A DNA stretch of 64,000 bases from Paraclostridium tenue (GCF_039521565.1 NZ_BAAACP010000002.1:124001-188000); one strand, 5' to 3'; shown: positions 34,854 through 44,395, numbered from the stretch's first letter. Translations and numbers: made by a program. The notes: a model not told the origin generated them from the sequence alone.

Positions 34854-36245
34854 TTAAATCTTACTAATCTTATCTTCTAATACTTTATATATTTGCTTAG
34901 TATATGGATTTATTAAATATACTTGCTTAGATTTGAAAAATCCTCTATTTACAACAGCATAATAATAAATATCATTATTTTTTCCTATAAACTTATCTAA
35001 AACTTCTTTATCATATAAATATCTTAAAACTTTGTCCCTATCTTCAATAGTTACATGTTTATAACTTTCATCAAGTTCTTTTAATTTTTTCTCTAGCAAA
35101 CTTTCTGCTGTGCTTTTACTTATAGTAAATTCTACATTACCATCCTTTATAGCTCTCCAATGCCCATCTCCATAATTATTATTATATGATTTTTTTGTAT
35201 CTAAATATGAATATATATTTTTACTTCTAGGGTCTATTAAAAATTCGTCTATTTTATCTTTACCTAAAAAAGTTTCTGCATAGTAATATTTATGTCCATG
35301 AATCATTTGTTGGAATATATTAGCCCTTATATCATTTTTATCCATTCCACTTTTTTTAGCTATTAGTGCAATTATTTCATCATTTGTCATAGAGTATGTT
35401 TCTAAATCTTTTTCAAATTTTGTTGATAACTCATCTAAAACATCATCATTTAAATAATACTGTTTTAAATACTCTATGTTTTCTAAAGCTTCTTTGTAAT
35501 TACCAGTCTCATTTTCAATTTTTGCTTTTTCTATATAATAATCATACATATCTTCAATACATTCTTCTTTTTTATCTTGAGCTAAATCATAATATTTTTT
35601 ATCTTCTGATAAAACTTTATCGTAATTTTGTATTGCTTCTTTATACATTTTTTTATTTTGATATTCAACACCTACATTATAGACTTTTCTAGAGTCTTCT
35701 ATAACGTCTATTTTTTTTGAATATACATAAATTTCATTTTTTGATATTTTAAGATTAGATACAGCTTGTATATATCCAATAGCAGTTTTATAATTTATTT
35801 TTTCTTGTAAATACAAATCATTTACTCTCTTTGCTTGATCTATTATATTATCTGCATCTATATATACTGTGTTTAATTCATTTATTATATTTATAAGAGA
35901 AATAAAATAATCTTTGCCTATCTCTCCTTTTATATATCTATCTCCATAGTTCACAAGTATTTTATTGACTTTTTTTGATAAATTTTTACTAAATCTATTC
36001 ATCTTATTTTCAGAAAACTCTTCTTTAACTTTATTATAATAAGATATTGCTTCCGAATAATTTCTATTTTCTATATACCCTATAAGTTTATTGCTTTCAC
36101 TACTTACACTAAAGCTGTTTGCTCCAAATATTATAAATACTCCTAATAAGATAATACCTAAAATTGTTAAGCAAATTTTTATTATTATCTTATTATTTTT
36201 ATCTATAGTTTCTATTACTTTTTCAAAAAAACCTTTCATAATCAT
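34854..36245 (-). CDS. Membrane-anchored TPR-like protein, unknown function
   Basis: 463 residues from the ATG at 36245, which follows AAGGAAGG at seven bases. There is a short cytosolic N-terminus, one membrane helix near residues 18-40 (IIIKICLTILGIILLGVFII), then helical repeats of TPR type (EAISYYNKVKEEFSEN; KEAIQNYDKVLSEDKKYYD; KEALENIEYLKQYYLND) and a C-terminal domain of about 170 residues rich in Tyr (NNNYGDGHWRAIKDGNVEF; YLINPYTKQIYKVLED). That last domain is unknown to me. The gene lies downstream of the PP2C gene. Confidence 0.75.
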   Translation of the reverse strand: MIMKGFFEKVIETIDKNNKIIIKICLTILGIILLGVFIIFGANSFSVSSESNKLIGYIENRNYSEAISYYNKVKEEFSENKMNRFSKNLSKKVNKILVNYGDRYIKGEIGKDYFISLINIINELNTVYIDADNIIDQAKRVNDLYLQEKINYKTAIGYIQAVSNLKISKNEIYVYSKKIDVIEDSRKVYNVGVEYQNKKMYKEAIQNYDKVLSEDKKYYDLAQDKKEECIEDMYDYYIEKAKIENETGNYKEALENIEYLKQYYLNDDVLDELSTKFEKDLETYSMTNDEIIALIAKKSGMDKNDIRANIFQQMIHGHKYYYAETFLGKDKIDEFLIDPRSKNIYSYLDTKKSYNNNYGDGHWRAIKDGNVEFTISKSTAESLLEKKLKELDESYKHVTIEDRDKVLRYLYDKEVLDKFIGKNNDIYYYAVVNRGFFKSKQVYLINPYTKQIYKVLEDKISKI

Positions 36246-36341
36246 TCGCTTACCTTCCTTAAACAGTAATATAAATGTTTTATGCTTTATTATATCATAT
36301 ATAATAGGATTATTAACCATATTTTGTAATTCAACTCAAAA

Positions 36342-36366
36342 AAACAACATTTATTTAATGTTGTTT
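36342..36366 (-). terminator. Terminator of the PP2C gene
   Basis: A 10-bp stem AAACAACATT/AATGTTGTTT overlapping the stop codon of the phosphatase gene. Confidence 0.75.
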
Positions 36367-37153
36367 ATAATATAAAAATAATACTAATATCATCTTTACT
36401 CTTGTTTATTGTAAGATATTGTAAGTATTTTTTATATTGTATATCTATATTGTATCTAGTAAATACATTTTTTCGATATTCTCTTATAGTGCTTGTTAAA
36501 CTTTTATTTAATTCATCATAACTTTTAAAACTGTTAGTAAATCCATCAGAAAATAACACAATTGAATCTAATTTTTCTAAGTTACTAAAACTAATTTTTA
36601 AATCTATATATTTATATGCATCATCTAAATACATTGAATTTAAAACTCCATTTACTTTATTTTTCTTATTATAGTCTATAAGATTGAATTCATTTAAATA
36701 TTCAACTATATCTCCATCTCCAATTTGTAAATAAAGTTTTATTTTATTTGTAATTAGCACTCCTATGAGAGTAGTTCCATAAAGCACATAATCTATTTTA
36801 TATACATTAGGGACTTTTTTTCTAAAATGATTTATAACATACTTTCTCCATCTATTTTGTATAGATACTTGTATATAATTTTCTTTATTAATATCTTTAA
36901 TTAACTTATTTAATTCTTTTTCATCATAATTTGATAGTTCATCATATAAATCATGTAGTATATCTATGCATGCATTACAAGCAAACTCTGCTCCTTTATG
37001 ACTATACTTACATCTATCTATTCCATGTCCGTCTCCTATTGCACAAATAATTCCATTTTCCAATTTTTTATACTTTAAATAGTCTTGAGATCCTTTATTT
37101 TTAATTTTATTTTTATATCCTACCACACTACTACAAAAAACATCATAGTTCAT
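36365..37153 (-). CDS. PP2C-type serine/threonine protein phosphatase
   Basis: The 262-residue protein keeps PP2C metal-site motifs: GSQDYLKY near residue 21, CAIGDGHGIDRCKYS (GDGHG), GTTLIGVLI, LQIGDGDIVEY, IVLFSDGFTNSF and KDDISIIFIL. It should dephosphorylate Ser/Thr using Mn2+ or Mg2+. A matching Hanks-type kinase is not in the window. No membrane segment is present. The start is behind GAGGAGGG. The neighbours are TPR membrane proteins, which could be its substrates or scaffolds. Confidence 0.88.
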   Translation of the reverse strand: MNYDVFCSSVVGYKNKIKNKGSQDYLKYKKLENGIICAIGDGHGIDRCKYSHKGAEFACNACIDILHDLYDELSNYDEKELNKLIKDINKENYIQVSIQNRWRKYVINHFRKKVPNVYKIDYVLYGTTLIGVLITNKIKLYLQIGDGDIVEYLNEFNLIDYNKKNKVNGVLNSMYLDDAYKYIDLKISFSNLEKLDSIVLFSDGFTNSFKSYDELNKSLTSTIREYRKNVFTRYNIDIQYKKYLQYLTINKSKDDISIIFIL

Positions 37154-37199
37154 ATAATCCCTCCTCTACCCTATTATTAATTATATTAATATAAAGAAA

Positions 37200-37227
37200 A
37201 AAAAGTACAACAGATGTTGTACTTTTT
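37200..37227 (-). terminator. Terminator, 13-bp perfect stem
   Basis: AAAAAGTACAACA at 37200-37212 pairs with 37215-37227 around GA, at the stop of the leftward small membrane-protein gene. Confidence 0.8.
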
Positions 37228-37552
37228 AAGATATTTTTCTTCTTCTAATTGTTTCTTTATTTCTTTGTGACCTTTTAGTTGATGGTCTAATTTTCTTAGA
37301 TCTATAAACTTTTTTACCAAAAATTCTTTTGCAGTCACATAAGACCCAACATGGTGTCAATGTAATAATCATTCCTAAAGATAATGCAATATAATATCTA
37401 AATCCTATGAATACTCCTGTTATTGAGTTTACTACTAATAGTACACTCGTAATGCTTAGGGATATTACAGATGATAACACAAGTATTCTTAAAATATCCG
37501 AAAATGTTTTAATAAATCTTGGCACCTTTTTATTTTTTTGGCTTTTTTTCAT
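37226..37552 (-). CDS. Small basic membrane protein, unknown
   Basis: 108 residues from the ATG at 37552 behind TAGGGGGCAAAAAC. Two membrane helices (ILRILVLSSVISLSITSVLLVV and YYIALSLGMIITLTPCWVLC) lie between a lysine-rich N-terminus and a very basic C-terminus (KKIRPSTKRSQRNKETIRRR). The strongly basic ends suggest a cytosolic contact with nucleic acid or acidic lipids. No family recognised. It is divergent from the cotE-like gene. Confidence 0.65.
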   Translation of the reverse strand: MKKSQKNKKVPRFIKTFSDILRILVLSSVISLSITSVLLVVNSITGVFIGFRYYIALSLGMIITLTPCWVLCDCKRIFGKKVYRSKKIRPSTKRSQRNKETIRRRKIS

Positions 37553-37701
37553 GTTTTTGCCCCCTAATATCAACAAATCATACATATATTCTAATATAAT
37601 AAATATACCAAATTTGTATTAAAATAGCAATTCTTATTAGTAACATTCCTTTGAGTTAGTTAATAAATTAAATTAAAACTAACTTTAAAGGAGTGATTTA
37701 T

Positions 37702-39483
37702 TTGCCTTGTCTTCCTAGCTTAGGCTCTAAAGCGCCTAATTTTAGTGCTAATACAACAAATGGCCGAGTAAAATTATCTGATTATAAAGGAAAATGGGTC
37801 GTACTTTTTTCTCATCCTGGTGATTTTACTCCTGTATGTACAACAGAATTTTTATGTTTTGCAAAATACTATTCAAATTTTCAAAAAAGGAATACAGAAT
37901 TAATAGGACTTAGTGTTGATAGTAATAGTTCTCATTTAGCTTGGCTTAACAACATATATGAAAATACCGGTATCAAAATTCCATTTCCTATAATAGATGA
38001 TAAAAAAATGGAAATAGCCCAATTGTATGGAATGATTTCTGAACCTATGAGTGATTCAGTTGCAGTTAGATCAGTTTTTATAATTGACCCTAATCAGATA
38101 TTAAGAACTATATTATATTATCCATTGACTACAGGAAGAAATATTCCTGAAATAATAAGAATTATAGATGCACTACAAACATCTGATGAGCAAAATATTG
38201 TAACACCTGCAAATTGGCTTCCTGGTATGCCTGTTATACTTCCACCTCCAAAAACATATAAGGAATTAACCAAACAAATTAATAGTTATTCTGAAAATGA
38301 GGATTTTATAGATTGGTATCTTTGCTTTATTCCAGATAAAAAAAATAATTTAGACAATTCTAAATTATATGAGCCTATGACTTATAAGAAAAAAATATGT
38401 AAGTCAAAATCTAGACCTCAAATTTCGGCTCCATCTAGTAATATTACAAAAAATCCTAACTGTCCAGATTTAGTTAGATTAGTAGGCGAATATGTCTTAG
38501 GAGATCCTTCAAATGTTGATGCTTTTTTACTTGATTTTGTTATTTATGCATTTGCTGAAATAAAACCTGATGGTACCTTATTCATTCCAACCCCTAAATA
38601 TCTACGCCAACTATTATCTTTAAGAAAAGATAATCCAGGTTTAAATGTCATAGTTGCTATTGGTGGCTGGGGGCAAGATGGATTTTCAGATGCTTCATTA
38701 ACACCAACTTCTAGATATAAGTTTGCAAGAGAAGTAAATGCACTTATTAATCAATATGATTTAGATGGTATTGACATTGACTGGGAATATCCTGCAAATA
38801 GTGCCGCTGGAATTAAATCTAGACCTGAAGATAAAGAAAACTTTACACTTCTTTTGACTGCTATTAGAGATGTTATAGGTCCTAATAAATGGTTAAGTGT
38901 TGCTGGTACAGGTGAAAGAGCATATATAAACAGAAGTGTTGAAATAGCTAAAATTGCACCTTTAATAGATCATTTTAACTTAATGAGCTATGACTTTACT
39001 GCTGGTGAAACAGGATCTAATGCTCAAAAGCACCAAGCAAATCTATATGACTCTAATCTATCAATACCTGGTTACAGTGTAGATGCTATGGTTCAAAATT
39101 TAACTAATGCTGGAATGCCTTCACAAAAAATATTGCTTGGAGTTCCTTTTTATGGACGTTTAGGTGCTACAATTACAAGATCTTATGATCAACTTAGAAA
39201 AGATTATATTAATAAAAATGGATATGAATTCAGATTTGACAAAGATGCTCAAGTTCCATACTTAGTAAAAGATGGAGAATTTGCTATGTCATATGATGAT
39301 ATTCTTTCTATATATATAAAAGCTCAATATGTAATAGATAATTGTTTAGGTGGTATATTCTCTTGGATGGCTCCATACGATAAAGCTAATATACTTGCTA
39401 AAGCAATGAATCAAGGTATTAATGATCCTAATGAATTAAGAAGGGAAATAGAGGAAACTTATGGTCCTAATGTTTTAAACTAA
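37702..39483 (+). CDS. cotE: Peroxiredoxin-chitinase fusion, CotE-like spore coat protein
   Basis: The 593-residue protein joins a 1-Cys peroxiredoxin (residues about 1-220; peroxidatic C46 in GDFTPVCTTEF) to a GH18 chitinase (about 255-590). The GH18 part has VIVAIGGWG, DGIDIDWEYP with D355, D358, D360 and catalytic E362, LMSYDF and GGIFSWM. This fusion is the known architecture of C. difficile CotE, a coat protein with peroxidase and chitinase activity; the form here is shorter in the linker. It starts with TTG at 37702, five bases after AAAGGAGTGA. The mother cell late in sporulation is the likely place of expression. Confidence 0.92.
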   Translation: MPCLPSLGSKAPNFSANTTNGRVKLSDYKGKWVVLFSHPGDFTPVCTTEFLCFAKYYSNFQKRNTELIGLSVDSNSSHLAWLNNIYENTGIKIPFPIIDDKKMEIAQLYGMISEPMSDSVAVRSVFIIDPNQILRTILYYPLTTGRNIPEIIRIIDALQTSDEQNIVTPANWLPGMPVILPPPKTYKELTKQINSYSENEDFIDWYLCFIPDKKNNLDNSKLYEPMTYKKKICKSKSRPQISAPSSNITKNPNCPDLVRLVGEYVLGDPSNVDAFLLDFVIYAFAEIKPDGTLFIPTPKYLRQLLSLRKDNPGLNVIVAIGGWGQDGFSDASLTPTSRYKFAREVNALINQYDLDGIDIDWEYPANSAAGIKSRPEDKENFTLLLTAIRDVIGPNKWLSVAGTGERAYINRSVEIAKIAPLIDHFNLMSYDFTAGETGSNAQKHQANLYDSNLSIPGYSVDAMVQNLTNAGMPSQKILLGVPFYGRLGATITRSYDQLRKDYINKNGYEFRFDKDAQVPYLVKDGEFAMSYDDILSIYIKAQYVIDNCLGGIFSWMAPYDKANILAKAMNQGINDPNELRREIEETYGPNVLN

Positions 39484-39575
39484 AAAATTTATTAGATTTT
39501 AATTTTGTCTTAATTAGTATTTACATTTTTATTTTATATGATATAATAAATTTATTGAATAAACAGAATATAACT

Positions 39576-39739
39576 AATGGTAGAGGTCGCATTATTAAAT
39601 ATTACTATTATTGAGGGAAAGCACCTATGAGATAATAGGAAAGGTAATAATGCCGAAATATATAAGTTTTGCTTTGAACTTATATGTTGGGGTTATGCAT
39701 AACATGTATAACACTGTCACTTTATGTGGAGAGCTATCT
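39576..39739 (+). ncRNA. Lysine riboswitch (L box) aptamer
   Basis: The leader has the conserved L-box blocks in order: GGTAGAGGTCGC near 39580, GAGGGAAAGCACCTATGAG, GGAAAGGTAATAATGCCGAA, GTTGGGGTTATGC, ACACTGTCAC and TGTGGAGAGCTATCT at the closing P1 helix. This five-way-junction RNA binds lysine and, in such a place, terminates transcription when lysine is high. The edges are approximate. It lies upstream of the NhaC-family gene, with a terminator between. Confidence 0.93.
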
Positions 39740-39773
39740 TTAGATTACGTTATTATATTTATATAATAATTTC

Positions 39774-39811
39774 AGGTCTAGAAGTATCTCTTTGTCTTCT
39801 AGACCTTTTTT
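39774..39811 (+). terminator. Riboswitch-controlled terminator
   Basis: An 11-bp stem AGGTCTAGAAG/CTTCTAGACCT followed by T6, 35 bases after the aptamer and 50 before the start codon. This is the expression platform of the lysine riboswitch. Confidence 0.88.
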
Positions 39812-39862
39812 AGTATTACGCTCCATTTTAAGTTATATTCTTATATATTATTGGAGGTTATT

Positions 39863-41293
39863 ATGTTAAAAAGAGAAAAAAGACAAGCTTCACTGGGTGA
39901 TTCACTTTTATGTATAGGTGTTTTAGTATTTCTATTATGTATATCATTAACTAAGTTAGGTGTTTCAGCTCATATACCATTAGCTTTAGGAGGAATATTT
40001 AGTGGTTTTATAGCTGTTTTTAAACTAGGATTTACATGGAAAGAAATTGAAAAAGGTATATTATCTACTATAAATTCTACAATGCAAGCTATAATTATTC
40101 TTTTAATCGTAGGTATGCTAATTGGTACATGGATATTATCTGGTGTTGTTCCAAGCATGATTTATTGGGGATTAAACATATTATCACCAGGAATATTTTT
40201 AGTTGCTACAACTATAATATGTTCTATAGTTTCTATATCAACAGGTTCTTCTTGGACTACGGCAGGTACTATAGGTATTGCACTTTTAGGTATAGGTAGT
40301 GCACTTGGAATTCCTAAAGAAATAATAGCTGGGGCTATAATTTCTGGAGCATACTTTGGGGATAAAATGTCTCCTCTTTCAGATACTACAAATTTAGCAC
40401 CTGCTATGGCGGGAACTGATTTATTTACTCATATAAAACATATGTTGTATTCAACAATTCCTTCATATTTAATAGCACTTATAATATATGCAGTTATAGG
40501 TTTTAAATATGCAGGTCAAGCTATAGATAGTAGTCAGATTACACAAATTCAACAGGCATTATCAGCAAGTTATAACACATTATCACCATTATTATTATTA
40601 ATTCCAGCATCAGTTATAATAATGGTAATTTTAAAAGTACCTGCTGTTCCAGGACTTATAATAGGTACACTACTTGGTGGGTTAGTAGCTATAGTTTTCC
40701 AAGGTGCTTCTTTTAAAGAAGTATTAGAGGTTGCTCAAGTTGGTTATGCATCTAATAGTGGTATGGTCTTTGTTGACGAATTATTATCTCGTGGTGGACT
40801 TAATAGCATGTTAGGTACAGTATCACTTATGTTATGTGCTTTAGCTACTGGTGGTATACTTGAAAAAACTGGAATGTTAGAAGCTTTAGCTACTGCAATA
40901 TTAAAGTTTGCAAAAGGAACTTTAGGGTTAGTTGCTGCAACTATATTTACTTGTATAGGAACTAATCTAGCAGTTGCTGATCAATATTTAGCTATAGTAA
41001 TGCCTGGAAGTATGTATAGAGAAGCTTTCAAAAAACAAGGTTTAGCTCCTGAAAATTTATCACGAGCATTAGAAGATAGTGCCACTATAACTTCTCCACT
41101 TATCCCTTGGAATACATGTGGAGCTTATATGAGTGCTACACTTGCAGTTGGATCATTTGCATTTTTACCATATGCATTTTTTAACTTATTATGTCCTATA
41201 ATATCATTAACTTTAGCTGCTACAGGAATTGGCATAACAAAATTATCAAATCAATCACAAATAAAAGTTGAAAAAGAAGAATCAATTGCATAA
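39863..41293 (+). CDS. NhaC-family transporter under lysine riboswitch control (probable lysine transporter)
   Basis: The 476-residue membrane protein of about 12 helices belongs to the NhaC Na+/H+ antiporter family: STGSSWTTAGTIGIALLGIG, GAYFGDKMSPLSDTTNLAPA and TNLAVADQYLAIVMPG. Family members preceded by an L box are predicted lysine transporters (called LysW in comparative work); the riboswitch here argues for lysine uptake rather than pH homeostasis. The start is ATG at 39863 behind TTGGAGGTTATT. Confidence 0.9.
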   Translation: MLKREKRQASLGDSLLCIGVLVFLLCISLTKLGVSAHIPLALGGIFSGFIAVFKLGFTWKEIEKGILSTINSTMQAIIILLIVGMLIGTWILSGVVPSMIYWGLNILSPGIFLVATTIICSIVSISTGSSWTTAGTIGIALLGIGSALGIPKEIIAGAIISGAYFGDKMSPLSDTTNLAPAMAGTDLFTHIKHMLYSTIPSYLIALIIYAVIGFKYAGQAIDSSQITQIQQALSASYNTLSPLLLLIPASVIIMVILKVPAVPGLIIGTLLGGLVAIVFQGASFKEVLEVAQVGYASNSGMVFVDELLSRGGLNSMLGTVSLMLCALATGGILEKTGMLEALATAILKFAKGTLGLVAATIFTCIGTNLAVADQYLAIVMPGSMYREAFKKQGLAPENLSRALEDSATITSPLIPWNTCGAYMSATLAVGSFAFLPYAFFNLLCPIISLTLAATGIGITKLSNQSQIKVEKEESIA

Positions 41294-41294
41294 T

Positions 41295-41320
41295 AAAAGG
41301 ATGGTCTAAACCATCCTTTT
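41295..41320. terminator. Bidirectional terminator
   Basis: A 10-bp stem AAAAGGATGG/CCATCCTTTT, loop TCTAAA, directly after the transporter stop and at the stop of the converging activator gene. Confidence 0.85.
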
Positions 41321-42077
41321 ATTTTTTATATCCTATAATAGCTGCTCCTAATGCTCCTATTATTTGAGTATCCTCAGCTATATATATTTTCTTATTTAAA
41401 CTTTCTTCAATCATATTTACAAGTACACTACATTTTGCTACTCCACCTGTAAATGCAATTTCATCTAATATATCAATCCTAGATAACATTGATTTTGACC
41501 TATTTGCTATAGATTGTAATATACCTGATGCTATGGATTCTTTCGATACATTTTTTGCTAATAAACTTATTATCTCTGACTCTGCAAAAACTGTACACAT
41601 ACTTGAAATTATTTCAGGTTTAGCACCTTTTGCTAAATCATCTATACTATCAACATCAGTTCCTAATAAATTCGATGTAACCTGTAAAAACCTGCCTGTT
41701 CCAGCTGCACATTTATCATTCATTATAAAATTAGACACATTTCCATCATTATCTAAATTTATTACTTTGCTATCTTGTCCGCCTATATCTAGAATTGTTT
41801 TTATATTATTATTTAAAAAGTGAATGCCTTTAGCATGGCATGTTATTTCTGTTACTTTTTTATCTACAAAATCCATACTAACTCTTCCATATCCAGTTCC
41901 TATAACTTTTTTTATATCACTTTTTTCTATATCTTTAGTTAGTTTATCGTAAACTTCAAGTGACGCACACTTAGGGCTCCATCCTGTTGGTATTATAATC
42001 TTTTTTATTATATTACTACCATCAAATAAAACTCCTTTAGTTGCTACAGAACCGGAATCTATACCTACACTGTACAT
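41319..42077 (-). CDS. ATP-dependent activator of 2-hydroxyacyl-CoA dehydratase-type enzyme
   Basis: The 252-residue ASKHA ATPase has YSVGIDSGSVATKGVLF, TGYGRVSMDF, LDIGGQDSKVI, MNDKCAAGTGRFLQV and AFTGGVAKCSVLV. The two cysteines (DKC and near SSMC) hold the [4Fe-4S] cluster shared by the homodimer. ATP hydrolysis drives low-potential electron transfer to the partner protein encoded by the gene upstream, 15 bases away. The pair is of the kind described as double-cubane cluster protein and reductase. Confidence 0.9.
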   Translation of the reverse strand: MYSVGIDSGSVATKGVLFDGSNIIKKIIIPTGWSPKCASLEVYDKLTKDIEKSDIKKVIGTGYGRVSMDFVDKKVTEITCHAKGIHFLNNNIKTILDIGGQDSKVINLDNDGNVSNFIMNDKCAAGTGRFLQVTSNLLGTDVDSIDDLAKGAKPEIISSMCTVFAESEIISLLAKNVSKESIASGILQSIANRSKSMLSRIDILDEIAFTGGVAKCSVLVNMIEESLNKKIYIAEDTQIIGALGAAIIGYKK

Positions 42078-42092
42078 AAAATCCCCCTAATT

Positions 42093-43247
42093 TTAGTCTA
42101 TCATTTCTATAAATGCTTCAAATCTTGTTCTTAGTTGTTCTGTATCTGATTTTGAATAATCAGTTTCTATAGCCATATACGGTTTATTTTTAACTTCGTT
42201 TACAAATTTTTTAACTCTATAGCTCTCTACATTAAATGTATGACATGCTTGTAATACAACATCTATTACTCCATCTATTTTATATTCATCTATTAATCTA
42301 TCTAAAAGATCTATTCTTTCATCATTATTAACCATGCATGAGCATGCTATATTTATGTATTTTTTAGCTATAGCATCTATTGGATTAGGATTATTTTCAT
42401 CTACTAATTCATCATTAGATCTTATTCCTCCACAAGTTTCAAATGCAACTACAACTGCTCCACTATCTTCTATAGTTTTTACTATTTTTTCACTTACTCC
42501 ACCTATTGGACATCCTGTGATTAGGATTCTTGGCTTATCCTCACTTACTGGTCTTTCTCCCTTTTCATATTTGTCTTTTATTGATACTATCATATCCTTT
42601 ATGCTATTTTTTAGCTCATCTCTATCAAATTTAAATCCAGAATTATATAATACTTGATGCATATCATATCCATTCATCGGTGGTGGAACTAACTTACCTA
42701 ATTCATAAAACTCTTTTAATAATTTTCTTTCTTCATTTTTATCTTTTATAGCTTCTTTTAAATCTTCATCAGTTATTTTTACTGAGAATCTATTTTCTAT
42801 ATCTTCTTTTAAAACTTTAATCTCATTTTTCCAAAGTTCATATGCATATTTTCCATTTCTACTATTTGGAAGTTGCATTAAATGTAAATCTTTAATTTTT
42901 GCTAATTCTTCATACATTTTTTTCTTTCCATCACATGTTGTTTCTCCTATTAGTAAATCTGAAAAATAAAAGTATGGGCAAGTATCTGTTATAGCATGTC
43001 CAAAACTAGATTTAATAAGTGGACAAAGATTTCTCGGTAAAATCTTTTCAGCTTCTGGTATTGGCTCTTCACTTACTCCACATACTCCTACTGTTACAGC
43101 TTTAGCAGCCATAGGTATTTCAACTGGCGTAAATGCACAAAATACACCTACTAGCTTTTTACCACTTTCTTTTAACTCTTTTGCTCTTATAAATCCATTT
43201 CTTCTAGCTTCACTAAATTCTTCGAATTTTTCTGGTAATGATATCAT
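42093..43247 (-). CDS. Double-cubane-type 2-hydroxyacyl-CoA dehydratase-family protein
   Basis: The 384-residue protein is of the HgdB/FldB-like family in its single-subunit form (as E. coli YjiM). Its cysteines are well placed for an Fe-S cluster: FCAFTPVE, RNLCPLIKSSFG, TDTCPYF, GETTCDGKK, TGCPIGG, ETCGG, ACSCM and QACHTFNVES. One large subunit next to one activator, without a second subunit, CoA transferase or acyl-CoA dehydrogenase, fits the ATP-dependent DCCP reductases rather than a fermentation pathway. The natural substrate is unknown. Confidence 0.88.
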   Translation of the reverse strand: MISLPEKFEEFSEARRNGFIRAKELKESGKKLVGVFCAFTPVEIPMAAKAVTVGVCGVSEEPIPEAEKILPRNLCPLIKSSFGHAITDTCPYFYFSDLLIGETTCDGKKKMYEELAKIKDLHLMQLPNSRNGKYAYELWKNEIKVLKEDIENRFSVKITDEDLKEAIKDKNEERKLLKEFYELGKLVPPPMNGYDMHQVLYNSGFKFDRDELKNSIKDMIVSIKDKYEKGERPVSEDKPRILITGCPIGGVSEKIVKTIEDSGAVVVAFETCGGIRSNDELVDENNPNPIDAIAKKYINIACSCMVNNDERIDLLDRLIDEYKIDGVIDVVLQACHTFNVESYRVKKFVNEVKNKPYMAIETDYSKSDTEQLRTRFEAFIEMID

Positions 43248-43364
43248 TGTCTTTCCCCCAATAACTATAATGATTTACAATGAAATTTTAACATATACCA
43301 TCTTTTTATGTACAATAGTAAAAAACTATATAGTTTATATTAGTTATAGTTTTTTACTATATAT

Positions 43365-44318
43365 TTATTTTCTTATTATTATAAATACCATATATCCTAT
43401 ATAAATTAAACCTAGTATAATTCCTTCAATCTTATTCACTTCTTTTTTAGTAGTAGCAAATATATAAGTTATTATAGATATTATAAACATTATAAACATA
43501 TCTATAAATACTACAGGATGAACTGCTATAGGATGAATAAAAGCTGATATTCCCAATACAAATAATATATTAAAAATATTTGATCCTAATATATTTCCCA
43601 TTGCTATATCACTTTCACCTTTTTTAGCTGCAACTACACTAGTTACTAACTCTGGCAAAGATGTTCCTACAGCAACTATTGTAAGTCCGACTAAATTTTC
43701 ACTCATTCCAAGGGATAATGCTATATTAGTTGCACTTTTTACAACTAAATTTCCACCTAAAATAATTCCTATTATTCCAACTAAACTTATTAATACACTC
43801 TTTAGTATAGATGATTTAGAATTTCCTTGTTCTACGTTCATTTCTTCTTTTGAAGTTATAGCCATTTCTAAAAGATAGTACATAAATATTGAAAATAGTG
43901 CAAGTAACATAAGTCCATCTGACTTAGTCAGTTCATTTTCACTATAGCCTTGAAACCTTACATCATGAGATAATATTAAAAGAACTAATGATGCTAATAA
44001 AATAAAAGGAAATTCTTTTAATATTGTCGTCTTTTGAACTTTAACAGGTCTTATTATAGATGCAATGCCAACTACGGCTAATAAGTTAAATATATTAGAT
44101 CCAACTACATTGGCTATGGCAATATCATTATTTCCACTTAGTGCAGCTGTTACACTTACTGCAGCCTCTGGGGCACTAGTTCCAAATGCTACAATAGTAA
44201 GTCCTATTACTATTGTCGGTATTTTTAAAGATTTTGCTATTGAAGATGCTCCACTAACAAAAAAATCTGCACATTTTATAAGTACTATAAATCCAATTAT
44301 AAGTAATAAAAAACTCAT
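43365..44318 (-). CDS. Calcium/sodium antiporter (CaCA, YrbG-like)
   Basis: The 317-residue protein has ten or so helices and the two inverted CaCA repeats: VAFGTSAPEAAVSVTAAL with NVVGSNIFNL, and VAVGTSLPELVTSVVAAKKGESDIAMGNILGSNIFN. Both glutamates for cation binding are present. It should export Ca2+ in exchange for Na+ or H+. It starts behind AAAAAGGAGAA. It is divergent from the pyridoxamine kinase gene. Confidence 0.92.
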   Translation of the reverse strand: MSFLLLIIGFIVLIKCADFFVSGASSIAKSLKIPTIVIGLTIVAFGTSAPEAAVSVTAALSGNNDIAIANVVGSNIFNLLAVVGIASIIRPVKVQKTTILKEFPFILLASLVLLILSHDVRFQGYSENELTKSDGLMLLALFSIFMYYLLEMAITSKEEMNVEQGNSKSSILKSVLISLVGIIGIILGGNLVVKSATNIALSLGMSENLVGLTIVAVGTSLPELVTSVVAAKKGESDIAMGNILGSNIFNILFVLGISAFIHPIAVHPVVFIDMFIMFIISIITYIFATTKKEVNKIEGIILGLIYIGYMVFIIIRK

Positions 44319-44395
44319 ACAAATTCTCCTTTTTTATATTTTAAATTTATGTTAACCATATATTTATTTATTTATAACTTTATTTAAAATCATGT

